A DNA stretch of 6,242 nucleotides from an uncultured Carnobacterium sp. GTDB lineage: Bacteria > Bacillota > Bacilli > Lactobacillales > Aerococcaceae. Location of the stretch: assembly GCA_937976325.1 (NCBI GenBank), contig CALJSD010000132.1, positions 1 to 6,242 of the forward strand, in the 5' to 3' direction. Made by a program: the position numbers and the translations under genes. How positions within the stretch are numbered: position 1 is the first letter of the stretch; every line of letters starts with the position of its first letter. The notes under the pieces are model-generated. The model was not told where the DNA came from, did no database searches, and was given only the letters and a program-made list of their open reading frames with translations. Shown piece by piece: positions 1 to 5,482 of the stretch.

Positions 1-196
1 ATAGAATCAATCCAAACAACTCTACCATCGTTGCCCAATCACCTTCATTAAAGGCTAAAACAAATTGCGTAATATTTCCCGTAAAATGCGTCGTCGGGAT
101 AAAGAATAGTAGTAACGATATCACATTTACCATTCCTGCTAATAAACTCAGCAACGCAATCCAAATATCAAAATAAAATCGCTCTTCTCTCTCCAT
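1..196 (-). CDS. DUF1275 (YoaK-family) membrane protein, N-terminal part
   Basis: This gene starts at the ATG at 196-194 and runs off the left edge, so only 65 residues are visible. They begin MEREERFYFDIW, followed by a hydrophobic segment (about residues 11-33). The motif THFTGNITQFVLAF follows at 36-49 and an EGDW stretch at 51-54. The first helix with an internal G-x-x-N, followed by T-H-x-T-G-N, is the signature of the DUF1275/YoaK family of multi-pass membrane proteins, whose function is not established. The start lies 5 bases after the stop of the DUF1294 gene, and its weak ribosome binding site (AGTAGGA) overlaps the end of that gene. It is therefore probably the last visible member of the cold-shock operon. 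The family call is by motif memory; the rest of the protein is outside the window. Confidence 0.8.
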   Translation of the reverse strand, partial: MEREERFYFDIWIALLSLLAGMVNVISLLLFFIPTTHFTGNITQFVLAFNEGDWATMVELFGLIL

Positions 197-201
197 GAGT
201 C

Positions 202-483
202 CTACTTTCTAAGCCATAAACTATAATAAAGGATTCCCCATAATGCAATATTCAAGAGGAATGTCCACATAAAATAGTGTTTTCGCTTTTTGTGGTTAAA
301 AATCACTAACCCAAGTAGTCCACCAAAACCTCCACCAAATAAACCAATGCCAAGCAATGTTTTTTCTGGAACGCGCCACTTTCTCATGACGGCACAAAGC
401 TTATCAAAGCCCATCAATACAAATAGCAGCCCATTCATTCCCAAAAAGTACAGTGGAACGACGTTATTCTTTAAGTCTTCCAC
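202..483 (-). CDS. DUF1294 small membrane protein (GTG start)
   Basis: This is a 93-residue protein with two or three membrane segments (about 10-25, 43-62 and 70-88). It shows the DUF1294 pattern: G-x-D-K at 25-28, RVPE at 37-40, a glycine-rich GLFGGGFGGLLG stretch at 47-58 and F-x-H-K-x-x-K at 62-68. The function of the family is unknown. In proteobacteria the domain is often fused to a cold-shock domain, and here a separate cold-shock gene heads the same operon. The start is a GTG (483-481) that shares one base with the TAG stop of the preceding glutaredoxin-like gene, which points to translational coupling. A GAAAGG motif about 11 bases upstream could bind the ribosome. The next in-frame ATG is at residue 16 and would cut into the conserved first segment. 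The family call is confident; any role is inference. Confidence 0.88.
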   Translation of the reverse strand: MEDLKNNVVPLYFLGMNGLLFVLMGFDKLCAVMRKWRVPEKTLLGIGLFGGGFGGLLGLVIFNHKKRKHYFMWTFLLNIALWGILYYSLWLRK

Positions 484-746
484 TACTTGGCAAACCTTTC
501 TTCGAGGTCGCTCACTTCAAAAATATACTCTCCACCATCGACAAGACACGGAACTCCCACCATTCCCTGTTCTTTACGCGGAGTAAATACTTCTTCAGTA
601 TCTCTTAATCTCAAGAATTCTTTTAAGTTTCTCATGCTCGCTGTAATATCCACTTCACGAGCGGTTACGCCCAGTCTTTCCATAGCCGCTTTGAACGGTG
701 CGGTATCTGGACATAAACTACTAAAATAGAGTGTTTTTTCGTTCAT
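483..746 (-). CDS. glutaredoxin-related protein with a CPDT active-site motif
   Basis: This 87-residue protein has a small thioredoxin fold. It contains a beta strand then the active-site motif C12-P13-D14-T15, the conserved stretch D-I-T-x-S-M-R-N-L-K-E-F-L-R-L-R-D (33-49), and the loop VGVPCLV (63-69) with the presumed cis-proline P66. This matches the COG4545-type glutaredoxin-related proteins. Members I recall carry CPDC, so the second active-site cysteine is replaced by threonine here and the protein should act as a monothiol. C67, after the cis-proline, is a second cysteine. It may exchange disulfides or glutathione in the cytosol; the substrate is unknown. The ATG at 746-744 has a strong AAAGGAG site 7 bases upstream. 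The gene starts 15 bases after the RNase HI gene and overlaps the next gene by one base. Confidence 0.82.
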   Translation of the reverse strand: MNEKTLYFSSLCPDTAPFKAAMERLGVTAREVDITASMRNLKEFLRLRDTEEVFTPRKEQGMVGVPCLVDGGEYIFEVSDLEERFAK

Positions 747-761
747 TTCATTGCTCCTTTA

Positions 762-1166
762 CTACTTTCCAATCGTTTGTTGGAGGGCTTGTCTTGCTAA
801 TTGGTCCGCACCCTTGTTTTCACTTTCAGGAATCCACTTTACAAATAATTGCGAGAAGTCTTTCAGTTTATTCTGGATTTCCTTTAAAACAATTCGATTT
901 GCTTCTTTTTTCGTATATCTTTTCGAAATGGCATCAGCAGTCACCTTGGAATCAGTATGCATGAAGATTAATTCTTCCTGAAGCCCTTCCTCTAACAACC
1001 AACCTAATGCCCAATTGATGGCTGTGAATTCCGCTAAATGATTATCCATTTTTTCTTCCACAGAGATTTTAAATGGCAATTGTTCCCCATCTTTTAGCAC
1101 GAGGACTCCCAATCCTACGTCTCCTGGATTTCCATTCACGGCCGCGTCCGTAAAGACTTTAATCAT
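762..1166 (-). CDS. ribonuclease HI family protein
   Basis: This 134-residue, single-domain protein has an RNase H fold. The four acidic metal-binding residues expected for catalysis are present: D7 in TDAAVNGNPG, E46 in AEFTAINWAL, D72 in HTDSK and D121 in NKGADQLARQAL. It should therefore be able to cleave the RNA strand of RNA-DNA hybrids, acting on R-loops or primers in the cytosol. It lacks the histidine of the flexible loop of E. coli RNase HI (the region reads KWIPESENKGAD) and the long basic handle. This is usual for the short YpdQ/plant-type subfamily, some members of which are weak or inactive. The ATG lies inside the cold-shock gene: the two overlap by 8 bases and no good ribosome binding site precedes the start. 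It is thus probably translated by ribosomes finishing the cold-shock gene. Confidence 0.9.
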   Translation of the reverse strand: MIKVFTDAAVNGNPGDVGLGVLVLKDGEQLPFKISVEEKMDNHLAEFTAINWALGWLLEEGLQEELIFMHTDSKVTADAISKRYTKKEANRIVLKEIQNKLKDFSQLFVKWIPESENKGADQLARQALQQTIGK

Positions 1167-1371
1167 TTTCGACTACGACCACATGCGTCGCCTGAACGCC
1201 ATGTGCTCCTCTTGTAATTTCAAAAGTCACCTGTTGGCCTTCTTTCAACGACTTGAAGCCTTCTTGTGCAATTCCTGTGAAATGCACGAAAATATCTTCG
1301 TCGGATGTTGAATTTCGGATAAATCCATACCCTTTTTCGTTGTTAAACCATTTTACAATTCCACTTTCCAT
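1159..1371 (-). CDS. cold-shock protein (CspA/CspD family)
   Basis: This 70-residue protein is a single cold-shock domain, an OB fold that binds single-stranded RNA and DNA and acts as an RNA chaperone. Both nucleic-acid-binding motifs are intact: RNP1 KGYGFI (13-18) and RNP2 DIFVHF (26-31). The N-terminal GIVKWFNNEKG and the later GFKSLKEGQQVTFEI are also typical. The end is slightly unusual: GVQATHV replaces the common GPQAANV and is followed by VVVEND, part of which is forced by the overlap with the RNase HI gene. The start ATG (1371-1369) has a very strong AAAGGGGGAG site at 1386-1377. It is the first gene of a five-gene run with a TATAAT box close upstream. The family is certain; which paralogue it is cannot be told. 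Confidence 0.95.
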   Translation of the reverse strand: MESGIVKWFNNEKGYGFIRNSTSDEDIFVHFTGIAQEGFKSLKEGQQVTFEITRGAHGVQATHVVVVEND

Positions 1372-1376
1372 GTGAA

Positions 1377-1426
1377 CTCCCCCTTTAATGTACCTTTATT
1401 ATACTGTGTTTTTTCTCATAACACTG
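1377..1426 (-). promoter_or_regulatory. promoter and ribosome binding site of the cold-shock operon
   Basis: Read on the minus strand, a perfect TATAAT lies at 1403-1398. The predicted start point is near 1391, and AAAGGGGGAG lies at 1386-1377 before the ATG. The region 17-18 bases upstream of the -10 box holds no good -35 hexamer (nearest CAGTGT or TTTCAG-like), so the promoter may be weak or need an activator. The leader would be only about 20 bases, unlike the long thermosensing leaders of many csp genes. No clear terminator separates the upstream gene from this promoter, so read-through from 1430-2323 is possible. Confidence 0.55.
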
Positions 1427-1429
1427 AAA

Positions 1430-2323
1430 CTATGCCTTCAAAGTACGAATAAATGTCTCATCATTCTCGTACAAGCTTAATAATAAATTCTCTCGTTGCA
1501 GTTGCATCTCTAACCACTCAGCTCCATCGCTGAAATAACGGTCTATAAATGGACTAACGCGAAGAAAATCTGATTGCGCCTTTTGCAATAACATTTCTTT
1601 CATCTCTTCTTCTACAGCATTTTGCGTATCAATCAGTCGTTCAATTTCCACGAATACTGGATGATTATAGACCGAAACCACTTCTGATTGATCGACTTCG
1701 ACCACCTTTTCGCTAAACGCATCATAGTATCGAATCTTTGAAGTCTTCCCATCCGTTAACCAACATTCTATTAAGAAACCTTTCCAAAACAGTTGTGTCA
1801 AAGGGCTCATCAAAAAGGCTTCGATAACGGTCCATTTCAATGGTGTTTGCATCAACATCAAGGTTGTTGCCATATAATCATTCTGCTCTTCGGTCAATGG
1901 CTCTTCTTTTTTCAAACGTTCGCTTAATTGTTGTAGCTTCTCGACTTCTGCTTGCGTGAAGCGATTCTTTTCCTTTTCGCATAGCAGTGTACACTCTAGT
2001 ACCTTATCCATTCCAAGTGCAGCAATCACATTTTCGTGAACCAGCCAAGCCTCTACTTGTTTAAATTGCTCATTTTGAATCGCTACTTTGATTTTCCACA
2101 TCCAGTAACTAGATTCACTCGGTAGTTTTAATTGATCCTCCTCGATATAATACGTGAGGTCATCCCACCGGTTCGCCTTTTCAAGCAATTGGAAAAACTC
2201 TTCAATCTCATCGATATACTCATTCTTCTGTACTTTCTCTTCGAAGGCATCAATGGCATTCTCCACAAACGTTTCGAATTCTTCTTCTGAAAGTACTTCT
2301 AGTTGTTTCTTTTCCTCGCTCAT
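1430..2323 (-). CDS. helical (TPR-like) protein of unknown function
   Basis: This 297-residue acidic, soluble protein appears almost wholly alpha-helical, with no signal peptide or membrane segment. The N-terminal half (15-130) shows degenerate helix pairs such as FFQLLEKANRWDDLTYYIEE and VAIQNEQFKQVEAWLVHEN, as expected for TPR-like repeats. The C-terminal half has a pattern I associate with DUF3196/YpiA-like TPR proteins of lactic acid bacteria. It has SPLTQLFWKGFLIECWL (173-189), a short beta-like insert KIRYYDAFSEKVVEVDQSE (196-214), and then helices ending in SPFIDRYF. The similarity is by pattern only and could be wrong. The ATG (2323-2321) has AGGGGAG at 2336-2330. It has its own TATAAT box and follows a terminator, so its transcript starts here. 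A scaffold or protein-protein interaction role is the most that can be inferred. Confidence 0.75.
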   Translation of the reverse strand: MSEEKKQLEVLSEEEFETFVENAIDAFEEKVQKNEYIDEIEEFFQLLEKANRWDDLTYYIEEDQLKLPSESSYWMWKIKVAIQNEQFKQVEAWLVHENVIAALGMDKVLECTLLCEKEKNRFTQAEVEKLQQLSERLKKEEPLTEEQNDYMATTLMLMQTPLKWTVIEAFLMSPLTQLFWKGFLIECWLTDGKTSKIRYYDAFSEKVVEVDQSEVVSVYNHPVFVEIERLIDTQNAVEEEMKEMLLQKAQSDFLRVSPFIDRYFSDGAEWLEMQLQRENLLLSLYENDETFIRTLKA

Positions 2324-2329
2324 ACTCTT

Positions 2330-2380
2330 CTCCCCTGTCTTATACCTTTCTATTATACTTTAAAGGCGGGCAATTAGAAA
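2330..2380 (-). promoter_or_regulatory. promoter of the helical-protein gene
   Basis: On the minus strand a perfect TATAAT lies at 2357-2352, with a weak -35 (TTTCTA) 17 bases upstream at 2380-2375. The ribosome binding site AGGGGAG at 2336-2330 precedes the ATG at 2323. The predicted transcript start near 2345 leaves a leader of about 22 bases. It lies directly after the terminator of the upstream DUF2187 gene, which supports an independent transcription unit. Confidence 0.55.
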
Positions 2381-2390
2381 GCACACAAAT

Positions 2391-2422
2391 AAAAAAAGGC
2401 TCATGACAATTCGCCATGAACC
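2391..2422 (-). terminator. Rho-independent terminator of the DUF2187 gene
   Basis: Six bases after the stop codon of the DUF2187 gene, the minus strand forms an 8-pair hairpin. GGTTCATG (2422-2415) pairs with CATGAGCC (2405-2398) around a 9-base loop, with one G-U pair. It is followed by seven Us (2397-2391). The plus strand lacks a matching U-tract, so the terminator works in one direction. Confidence 0.88.
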
Positions 2423-2428
2423 TAACCT

Positions 2429-2773
2429 TTATTCTTCCTCTAGTGGTAAAAATTCTACAATATCTTTGAAATTAACAACCGTTCGCGATTCGCAAATATC
2501 TTTCATGCAAGTATTAGAAGCATTCCAGTCAATCACAACGATGGCACTATTCGCCAATAATTTGTAGATGATTCCAATCATTTCTTGTTCTCTAAAAGTA
2601 AATCGAATGCGATTGCCGACTTCCGGACGAATCGATTCTTTTACCTGCAGAATAATACGAACTCCTTCATCATAGGAGACCCCTAACAAATGCGCAATTC
2701 TTGATTTGCTCGTTCCTTTCCGCAGTTCAGTTTCCACAGTACTCTTGACATCTTTCGTGACACGTTTCGCCAT
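2429..2773 (-). CDS. HTH plus DUF2187 domain protein
   Basis: This 114-residue protein has two parts. Residues 21-45 (TSKSRIAHLLGVSYDEGVRI and on) look like a helix-turn-helix preceded by a basic helix, so it may bind DNA. Residues 53-108 match DUF2187 (YkvS-like): a small beta-barrel pattern G-N-x-I-x-F, G-I-I-Y-K-L-L-x-N-S-A-I-V, then S-R-T-V-V-N-F-K-D-I (96-105). This domain usually occurs alone as a protein of about 60 residues, so the attached HTH is notable. Two cysteines at C89 and C94 lie in the loop before the RTVVN motif. The ATG (2773-2771) has AGAGG 8 bases upstream. It is a single-gene unit with an extended -10 promoter and its own terminator. Function unknown; a regulatory role is a guess from the HTH. 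Confidence 0.8.
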   Translation of the reverse strand: MAKRVTKDVKSTVETELRKGTSKSRIAHLLGVSYDEGVRIILQVKESIRPEVGNRIRFTFREQEMIGIIYKLLANSAIVVIDWNASNTCMKDICESRTVVNFKDIVEFLPLEEE

Positions 2774-2828
2774 TGCTTTCGCCTCTTTTCACGCCTGGCC
2801 AAAATCCTACACTACACACTCATCAAAT

Positions 2829-2860
2829 TTATTATATCACAAATTGTACCCTCTGTGGGC
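2829..2860 (-). promoter_or_regulatory. extended -10 promoter of the HTH-DUF2187 gene
   Basis: On the minus strand TGATATAAT gives a perfect TATAAT (2836-2831) with the TGn extension (2839-2837). The hexamer 17 bases upstream (CCCACA) matches the -35 consensus only at its last three bases, which an extended -10 can tolerate. The predicted start near 2824 leaves about 50 bases of leader before the ATG at 2773. Confidence 0.6.
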
Positions 2861-2896
2861 TAAATTAACTCATTTTTCTGATTTTAAGGCTTTTCT

Positions 2897-2941
2897 TTTA
2901 TGAAAAAATGACGTCTTTCATAAATAAAATTTGCTTTTATT
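2897..2941. repeat. two adjacent AT-rich inverted repeats in the divergent intergenic region
   Basis: TTTATGAAA (2897-2905) and TTTCATAAA (2916-2924) form a perfect 9-base inverted repeat with a 10-base spacer that contains the palindrome GACGTC. Next to it AATAAAA (2923-2929) and TTTTATT (2935-2941) form a 7-base inverted repeat with a 5-base loop. They sit between two divergent promoters, about 60 bases above both the plus- and minus-strand -35 areas. They could be an operator, an AT-rich UP-type element or chance structure; no known regulator consensus is recognised. Confidence 0.35.
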
Positions 2942-2981
2942 CGACTTTGTCAGGAACTTTTCCTCATCCGTGAACATATAT

Positions 2982-3010
2982 TTGTAAAACGTATTCATTT
3001 CGACTATACT
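2982..3010 (+). promoter_or_regulatory. promoter of the 91-residue gene
   Basis: TTGTAA (2982-2987, 4 of 6 to consensus) and TATACT (3005-3010, 5 of 6) are separated by exactly 17 bases. The predicted start near 3017 gives a leader of about 20 bases. It also falls close to the ATG at 3020, which makes that ATG unlikely as a start. Confidence 0.65.
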
Positions 3011-3037
3011 TTAGATGTAATGAATGGAGGGATTTTA

Positions 3038-3313
3038 ATGTTAGACCAGTCAATCACGATTTTAAAATATGAATACCATATTGCGCCGGGAAGTTATTTC
3101 CATGTGGAGACACCTTGGGTAAAAGATGTCAGTGAGATTAAAACGGTCATCATTGATCAAGATAATGTATTTACGAAGATGTTGAGTGTTTACCCTAATA
3201 ACTTTGTAATGTTTTTAGAGCAATTCCCTGAATATAGTATTTATCGGACAAATGTGCCGCTAGAACTTATTCCAACCAGCGATTCATACCGCGTTTGTTT
3301 TGATCAAGCGTGA
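3038..3313 (+). CDS. small hypothetical protein, unrecognised
   Basis: This 91-residue soluble protein begins MLDQSITILKYEYHIAPGSYF. I do not recognise it. It has no signal peptide, no membrane segment and one cysteine. It has alternating hydrophobic and aromatic residues (YEYHIAPGSYFHVETPWV, then FVMFLEQFPEYSIYR), suggesting a compact alpha/beta or beta-sandwich fold. A longer reading from an ATG at 3020 is possible. The ATG at 3038 is preferred because GGAGGG (3026-3031) lies 6-7 bases before it, and because the predicted transcript begins almost at 3020. The stop is followed at once by an in-frame TAA. The gene has its own promoter and ends in a strong bidirectional terminator, so it forms a single-gene unit and looks real. 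Confidence 0.7.
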   Translation: MLDQSITILKYEYHIAPGSYFHVETPWVKDVSEIKTVIIDQDNVFTKMLSVYPNNFVMFLEQFPEYSIYRTNVPLELIPTSDSYRVCFDQA

Positions 3314-3324
3314 TAACAACTGCA

Positions 3325-3376
3325 AAAAAGCAGAACTTGGACAATCTTATTTCTCTGCGTCCGAGTTCTGCTTTTT
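3325..3376. terminator. bidirectional terminator between the 91-residue gene and the metal ATPase
   Basis: A 13-pair hairpin joins 3330-3342 (GCAGAACTTGGAC) and 3359-3371 (GTCCGAGTTCTGC), with a single G-U pair and a 16-base loop. It is flanked by five As on the left (3325-3329) and five Ts on the right (3372-3376). It can therefore stop transcription from both converging genes, and it ends 4 bases before the stop codon of the ATPase. Confidence 0.9.
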
Positions 3377-3379
3377 CAT

Positions 3380-5413
3380 TTATTCTTCTATTGGTGCGAG
3401 TAAGCGTAGTCCGTTTAAGAGTACTAAAATCGTACTTCCCTCATGTAGTACAACTCCCCAGCCGATGTTCGTTAATCCAAAGAAGTTAAGGATTAAGAGC
3501 ATTACAACGACTGACATCGCAAAAATCATATTTTCTAAAATCACGCGGTGCAATTTCTTACTAATCTTATGCGCTGAAACGAGTTTTTGTAAGTCGTTTT
3601 TCATAATGACGATATCACTTGTTTCAATCGCAATATCTGTCCCATTTCCCATCGCAATACCGATGTCTGCTGTCGCAAGAGCTGGTGCATCATTCACGCC
3701 GTCCCCTACCATCGCAGTTAAGCCATAGCGTTCTTTTTGAGACTGAATCTTTTCTAATTTTTCTTCTGGCAATACATTCGCAACAACTTCTTGTACTCCA
3801 AGCTTCATACCAATCATTTCAGCAGTTTCTCTTGAATCCCCTGTAATCATTGTTGTATGCACAAGTTCGCTCTTGAAGTAATCAAGTACCGCTCTTGAGG
3901 CTTCGTTTGGAAGGTCCATAAATGCCATCAAACCAACAATTCTATTGTCTTTCACAACTGTTACTACCGTTTTGCCTTCGCTGGCCCATTCTTGCATGCG
4001 AGTATCGACTTCCGCAGAACGGTCAACTGTATCCATCGGTTTAATAATATGGATTTCTTCGTTTCGAACGACACTTCGAACGCCTTGTCCAACAAGTACT
4101 TCCACTTCGATTTCTTCTTCAAGCACTGTCCAGTCGCTAAATCTTTGAACAACCGCTTGGGCTAGTGGATGTGTCGATTGTTTTTCCATCGCAACCACTG
4201 CTGGAATCATTGTTTCGTCTTCAAACCAGTAATCCGTTAACTCTGGAGTTCCTTTTGTTAACGTACCTGTTTTATCAAATGAAATCACACGTAAGTCTTG
4301 CAATTGAGAGATGGCTGCTCCACCTTTTGCTAAAATCCCCATTTTAGATAAACGAGACATCGCTGCTAAAGTTGCTGGAACGGCACTTGCTGCTAAGGCA
4401 CATGGAGATACCCCGATAAGGTAAACCATTCCACGGTAAAGTGTTGTATTTAAATCCCATCCCATTAAGAAATATCCAAATAATAGGAAGATTGGCCAAA
4501 CGATTAAAACGATGTTGACATAAATCGGTTCAATCTTTTGAATAAAGGTTGCTTGCTTATTCATTGAATGTTGTGCATTTTCAACAACCTTCATGATTTT
4601 CGCAAAGACCGTATCCGTACTTGCTGCAGTTACTCGCATCTCGATACGGCTTGATAAGTTCACTGTACTCGCGAACACTTCATCTCCCTCGCCTTTTGAA
4701 CGAGGCATGCTTTCACCTGTAATGGTTGCTTCATCAATAGAAGTTAACCCTTTTGTAATCACACCATCGATTGGCACTTGATCCCCATGTAATACTTCTA
4801 GTGTATCCCCAACTTTTACATCTGTTACCTCAACGACAACCACTTCTCCATTTTCTTGGATGAGACGCGCTTGCGTTGGATTCATTTGTAATAACGCTGT
4901 AAGTGACTTACGGCTTTTTTCTTCAACGTATTCTTCAAGAAAGTGAGCTCCCGCAAAAATCAAAATCAGTAGAGCTCCTTCTTCCGCATTTCCAATTAAC
5001 ACTGCGCCAACTGCCGCAAGCGTCATTAGAATATGCACATTCGGTTGGAACTTCCCTTTCTTCTTGCTACGTTCAATCGTATCTTCAATACCTTCCATTG
5101 TTACATGGTAACCAGATAAGAATAGCGTTAGAATGAATAAAATATTCGCAATCCCGTTCCCCATAAAATGAAGAACCATCCCAATAATATAAAGGACTAA
5201 CCCTGCAATATAAAAGATGACGGCTTTACTATCATCGTGGTCGTGACCGTGATGATGTCCATGTTCATGATGGTGCTCATGCTCATGCTCATGCTCGTGG
5301 TCTTCATAATGTAAGTAATGATCTTGACATGTTTCTCCTTCATGAGATTTTTCTTTATTCAATAGGTGTTCAAATTTATGTTTTAAGTTATGTGTTAGTT
5401 CTTTGAAATCCAT
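3380..5413 (-). CDS. P1B-4-type heavy-metal efflux ATPase (PfeT/ZosA-like)
   Basis: This 677-residue membrane pump uses ATP to export a divalent metal, probably Fe(II), Co(II) or Zn(II). The P-type core is complete: actuator TGES (232-235), phosphorylation site DKTGT with D380, HP (415-416), TGDS (524-527) and GDGVND (570-575). The metal-site motifs are S336-P337-C338 in the transport helix and HEGST (657-661) in the last helix. SPC with HEG-[GS]-T marks the P1B-4 group rather than the CPC copper or cadmium pumps. Eight membrane segments fit (64-84, 88-105, 124-142, 146-160, 294-317, 324-350, 625-645, 648-673). There is no N-terminal CxxC metal domain; instead residues 32-59 hold 15 histidines among Glu, Gly and Asp. 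The ATG at 5413-5411 is chosen over one 18 codons upstream because GGAGGGGAG lies 5 bases before it and the upstream start falls in the promoter. A PerR-type box lies upstream. Confidence 0.92.
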   Translation of the reverse strand: MDFKELTHNLKHKFEHLLNKEKSHEGETCQDHYLHYEDHEHEHEHEHHHEHGHHHGHDHDDSKAVIFYIAGLVLYIIGMVLHFMGNGIANILFILTLFLSGYHVTMEGIEDTIERSKKKGKFQPNVHILMTLAAVGAVLIGNAEEGALLILIFAGAHFLEEYVEEKSRKSLTALLQMNPTQARLIQENGEVVVVEVTDVKVGDTLEVLHGDQVPIDGVITKGLTSIDEATITGESMPRSKGEGDEVFASTVNLSSRIEMRVTAASTDTVFAKIMKVVENAQHSMNKQATFIQKIEPIYVNIVLIVWPIFLLFGYFLMGWDLNTTLYRGMVYLIGVSPCALAASAVPATLAAMSRLSKMGILAKGGAAISQLQDLRVISFDKTGTLTKGTPELTDYWFEDETMIPAVVAMEKQSTHPLAQAVVQRFSDWTVLEEEIEVEVLVGQGVRSVVRNEEIHIIKPMDTVDRSAEVDTRMQEWASEGKTVVTVVKDNRIVGLMAFMDLPNEASRAVLDYFKSELVHTTMITGDSRETAEMIGMKLGVQEVVANVLPEEKLEKIQSQKERYGLTAMVGDGVNDAPALATADIGIAMGNGTDIAIETSDIVIMKNDLQKLVSAHKISKKLHRVILENMIFAMSVVVMLLILNFFGLTNIGWGVVLHEGSTILVLLNGLRLLAPIEE
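5275..5298. repeat. hexanucleotide tandem repeat coding His-Glu
   Basis: GCTCAT is present three times in tandem (5275-5292) with a fourth imperfect copy (GCTCGT, 5293-5298). On the coding strand this gives GAGCAT units, that is Glu-His dipeptides in the His-rich tail of the metal ATPase. The unit is a multiple of three, so gain or loss of copies by slippage would keep the frame and only change the number of histidines. Confidence 0.85.
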
Positions 5414-5444
5414 GATATCTCCCCTCCGATTTCTTGTTAAACAC

Positions 5445-5474
5445 ATCATACATGAACAAACATTCATATGTCAA
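5445..5474 (-). promoter_or_regulatory. promoter of the metal ATPase
   Basis: On the minus strand a perfect TTGACA (5474-5469) and TATGAT (5450-5445) are separated by 18 bases. The predicted start near 5438 leaves a leader of about 25 bases carrying GGAGGGGAG before the ATG at 5413. The consensus -35 suggests a strong promoter held down by a repressor. Confidence 0.75.
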
Positions 5475-5482
5475 GAGATATC

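Noticed and set aside
290..981. Several plus-strand open frames of 76-98 residues
   Set aside because: They are antisense to the DUF1294, glutaredoxin-like and RNase HI genes. They have Ser/Pro/Phe-rich shadow composition, and the minus-strand frames show clear family motifs.
1404..1426. A possible terminator hairpin between the helical-protein gene and the cold-shock gene
   Set aside because: Only a 5-pair stem (GTGTT and AACAC) with a loop of about eight bases and no U-run follows; too weak to count.
2706..2903. A 65-residue plus-strand open frame across the start of the HTH-DUF2187 gene
   Set aside because: It overlaps that gene and its promoter on the other strand, lacks a ribosome binding site and resembles no family.
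3300..3728. A 142-residue plus-strand open frame
   Set aside because: It starts inside the end of the 91-residue gene, runs through the terminator and lies antisense to the ATPase. It has low-complexity Ser/Ile content and no ribosome binding site.
3964..4152. A 62-residue minus-strand open frame
   Set aside because: It is an alternative frame inside the ATPase, whose own frame is intact with all motifs.
5414..5467. An N-terminal extension of 18 residues on the ATPase (MNVCSCMMCLTRNRRGDI)
   Set aside because: The extension looks like a cysteine-rich metal site, but its start codon lies within the promoter, upstream of the predicted transcript start. The strong ribosome binding site also fits the inner ATG.
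5447..5470. A short inverted repeat (ATGAA and TTCAT) in the ATPase promoter spacer
   Set aside because: The arms are only five bases, and the flanking bases do not pair; it is within chance for AT-rich DNA.
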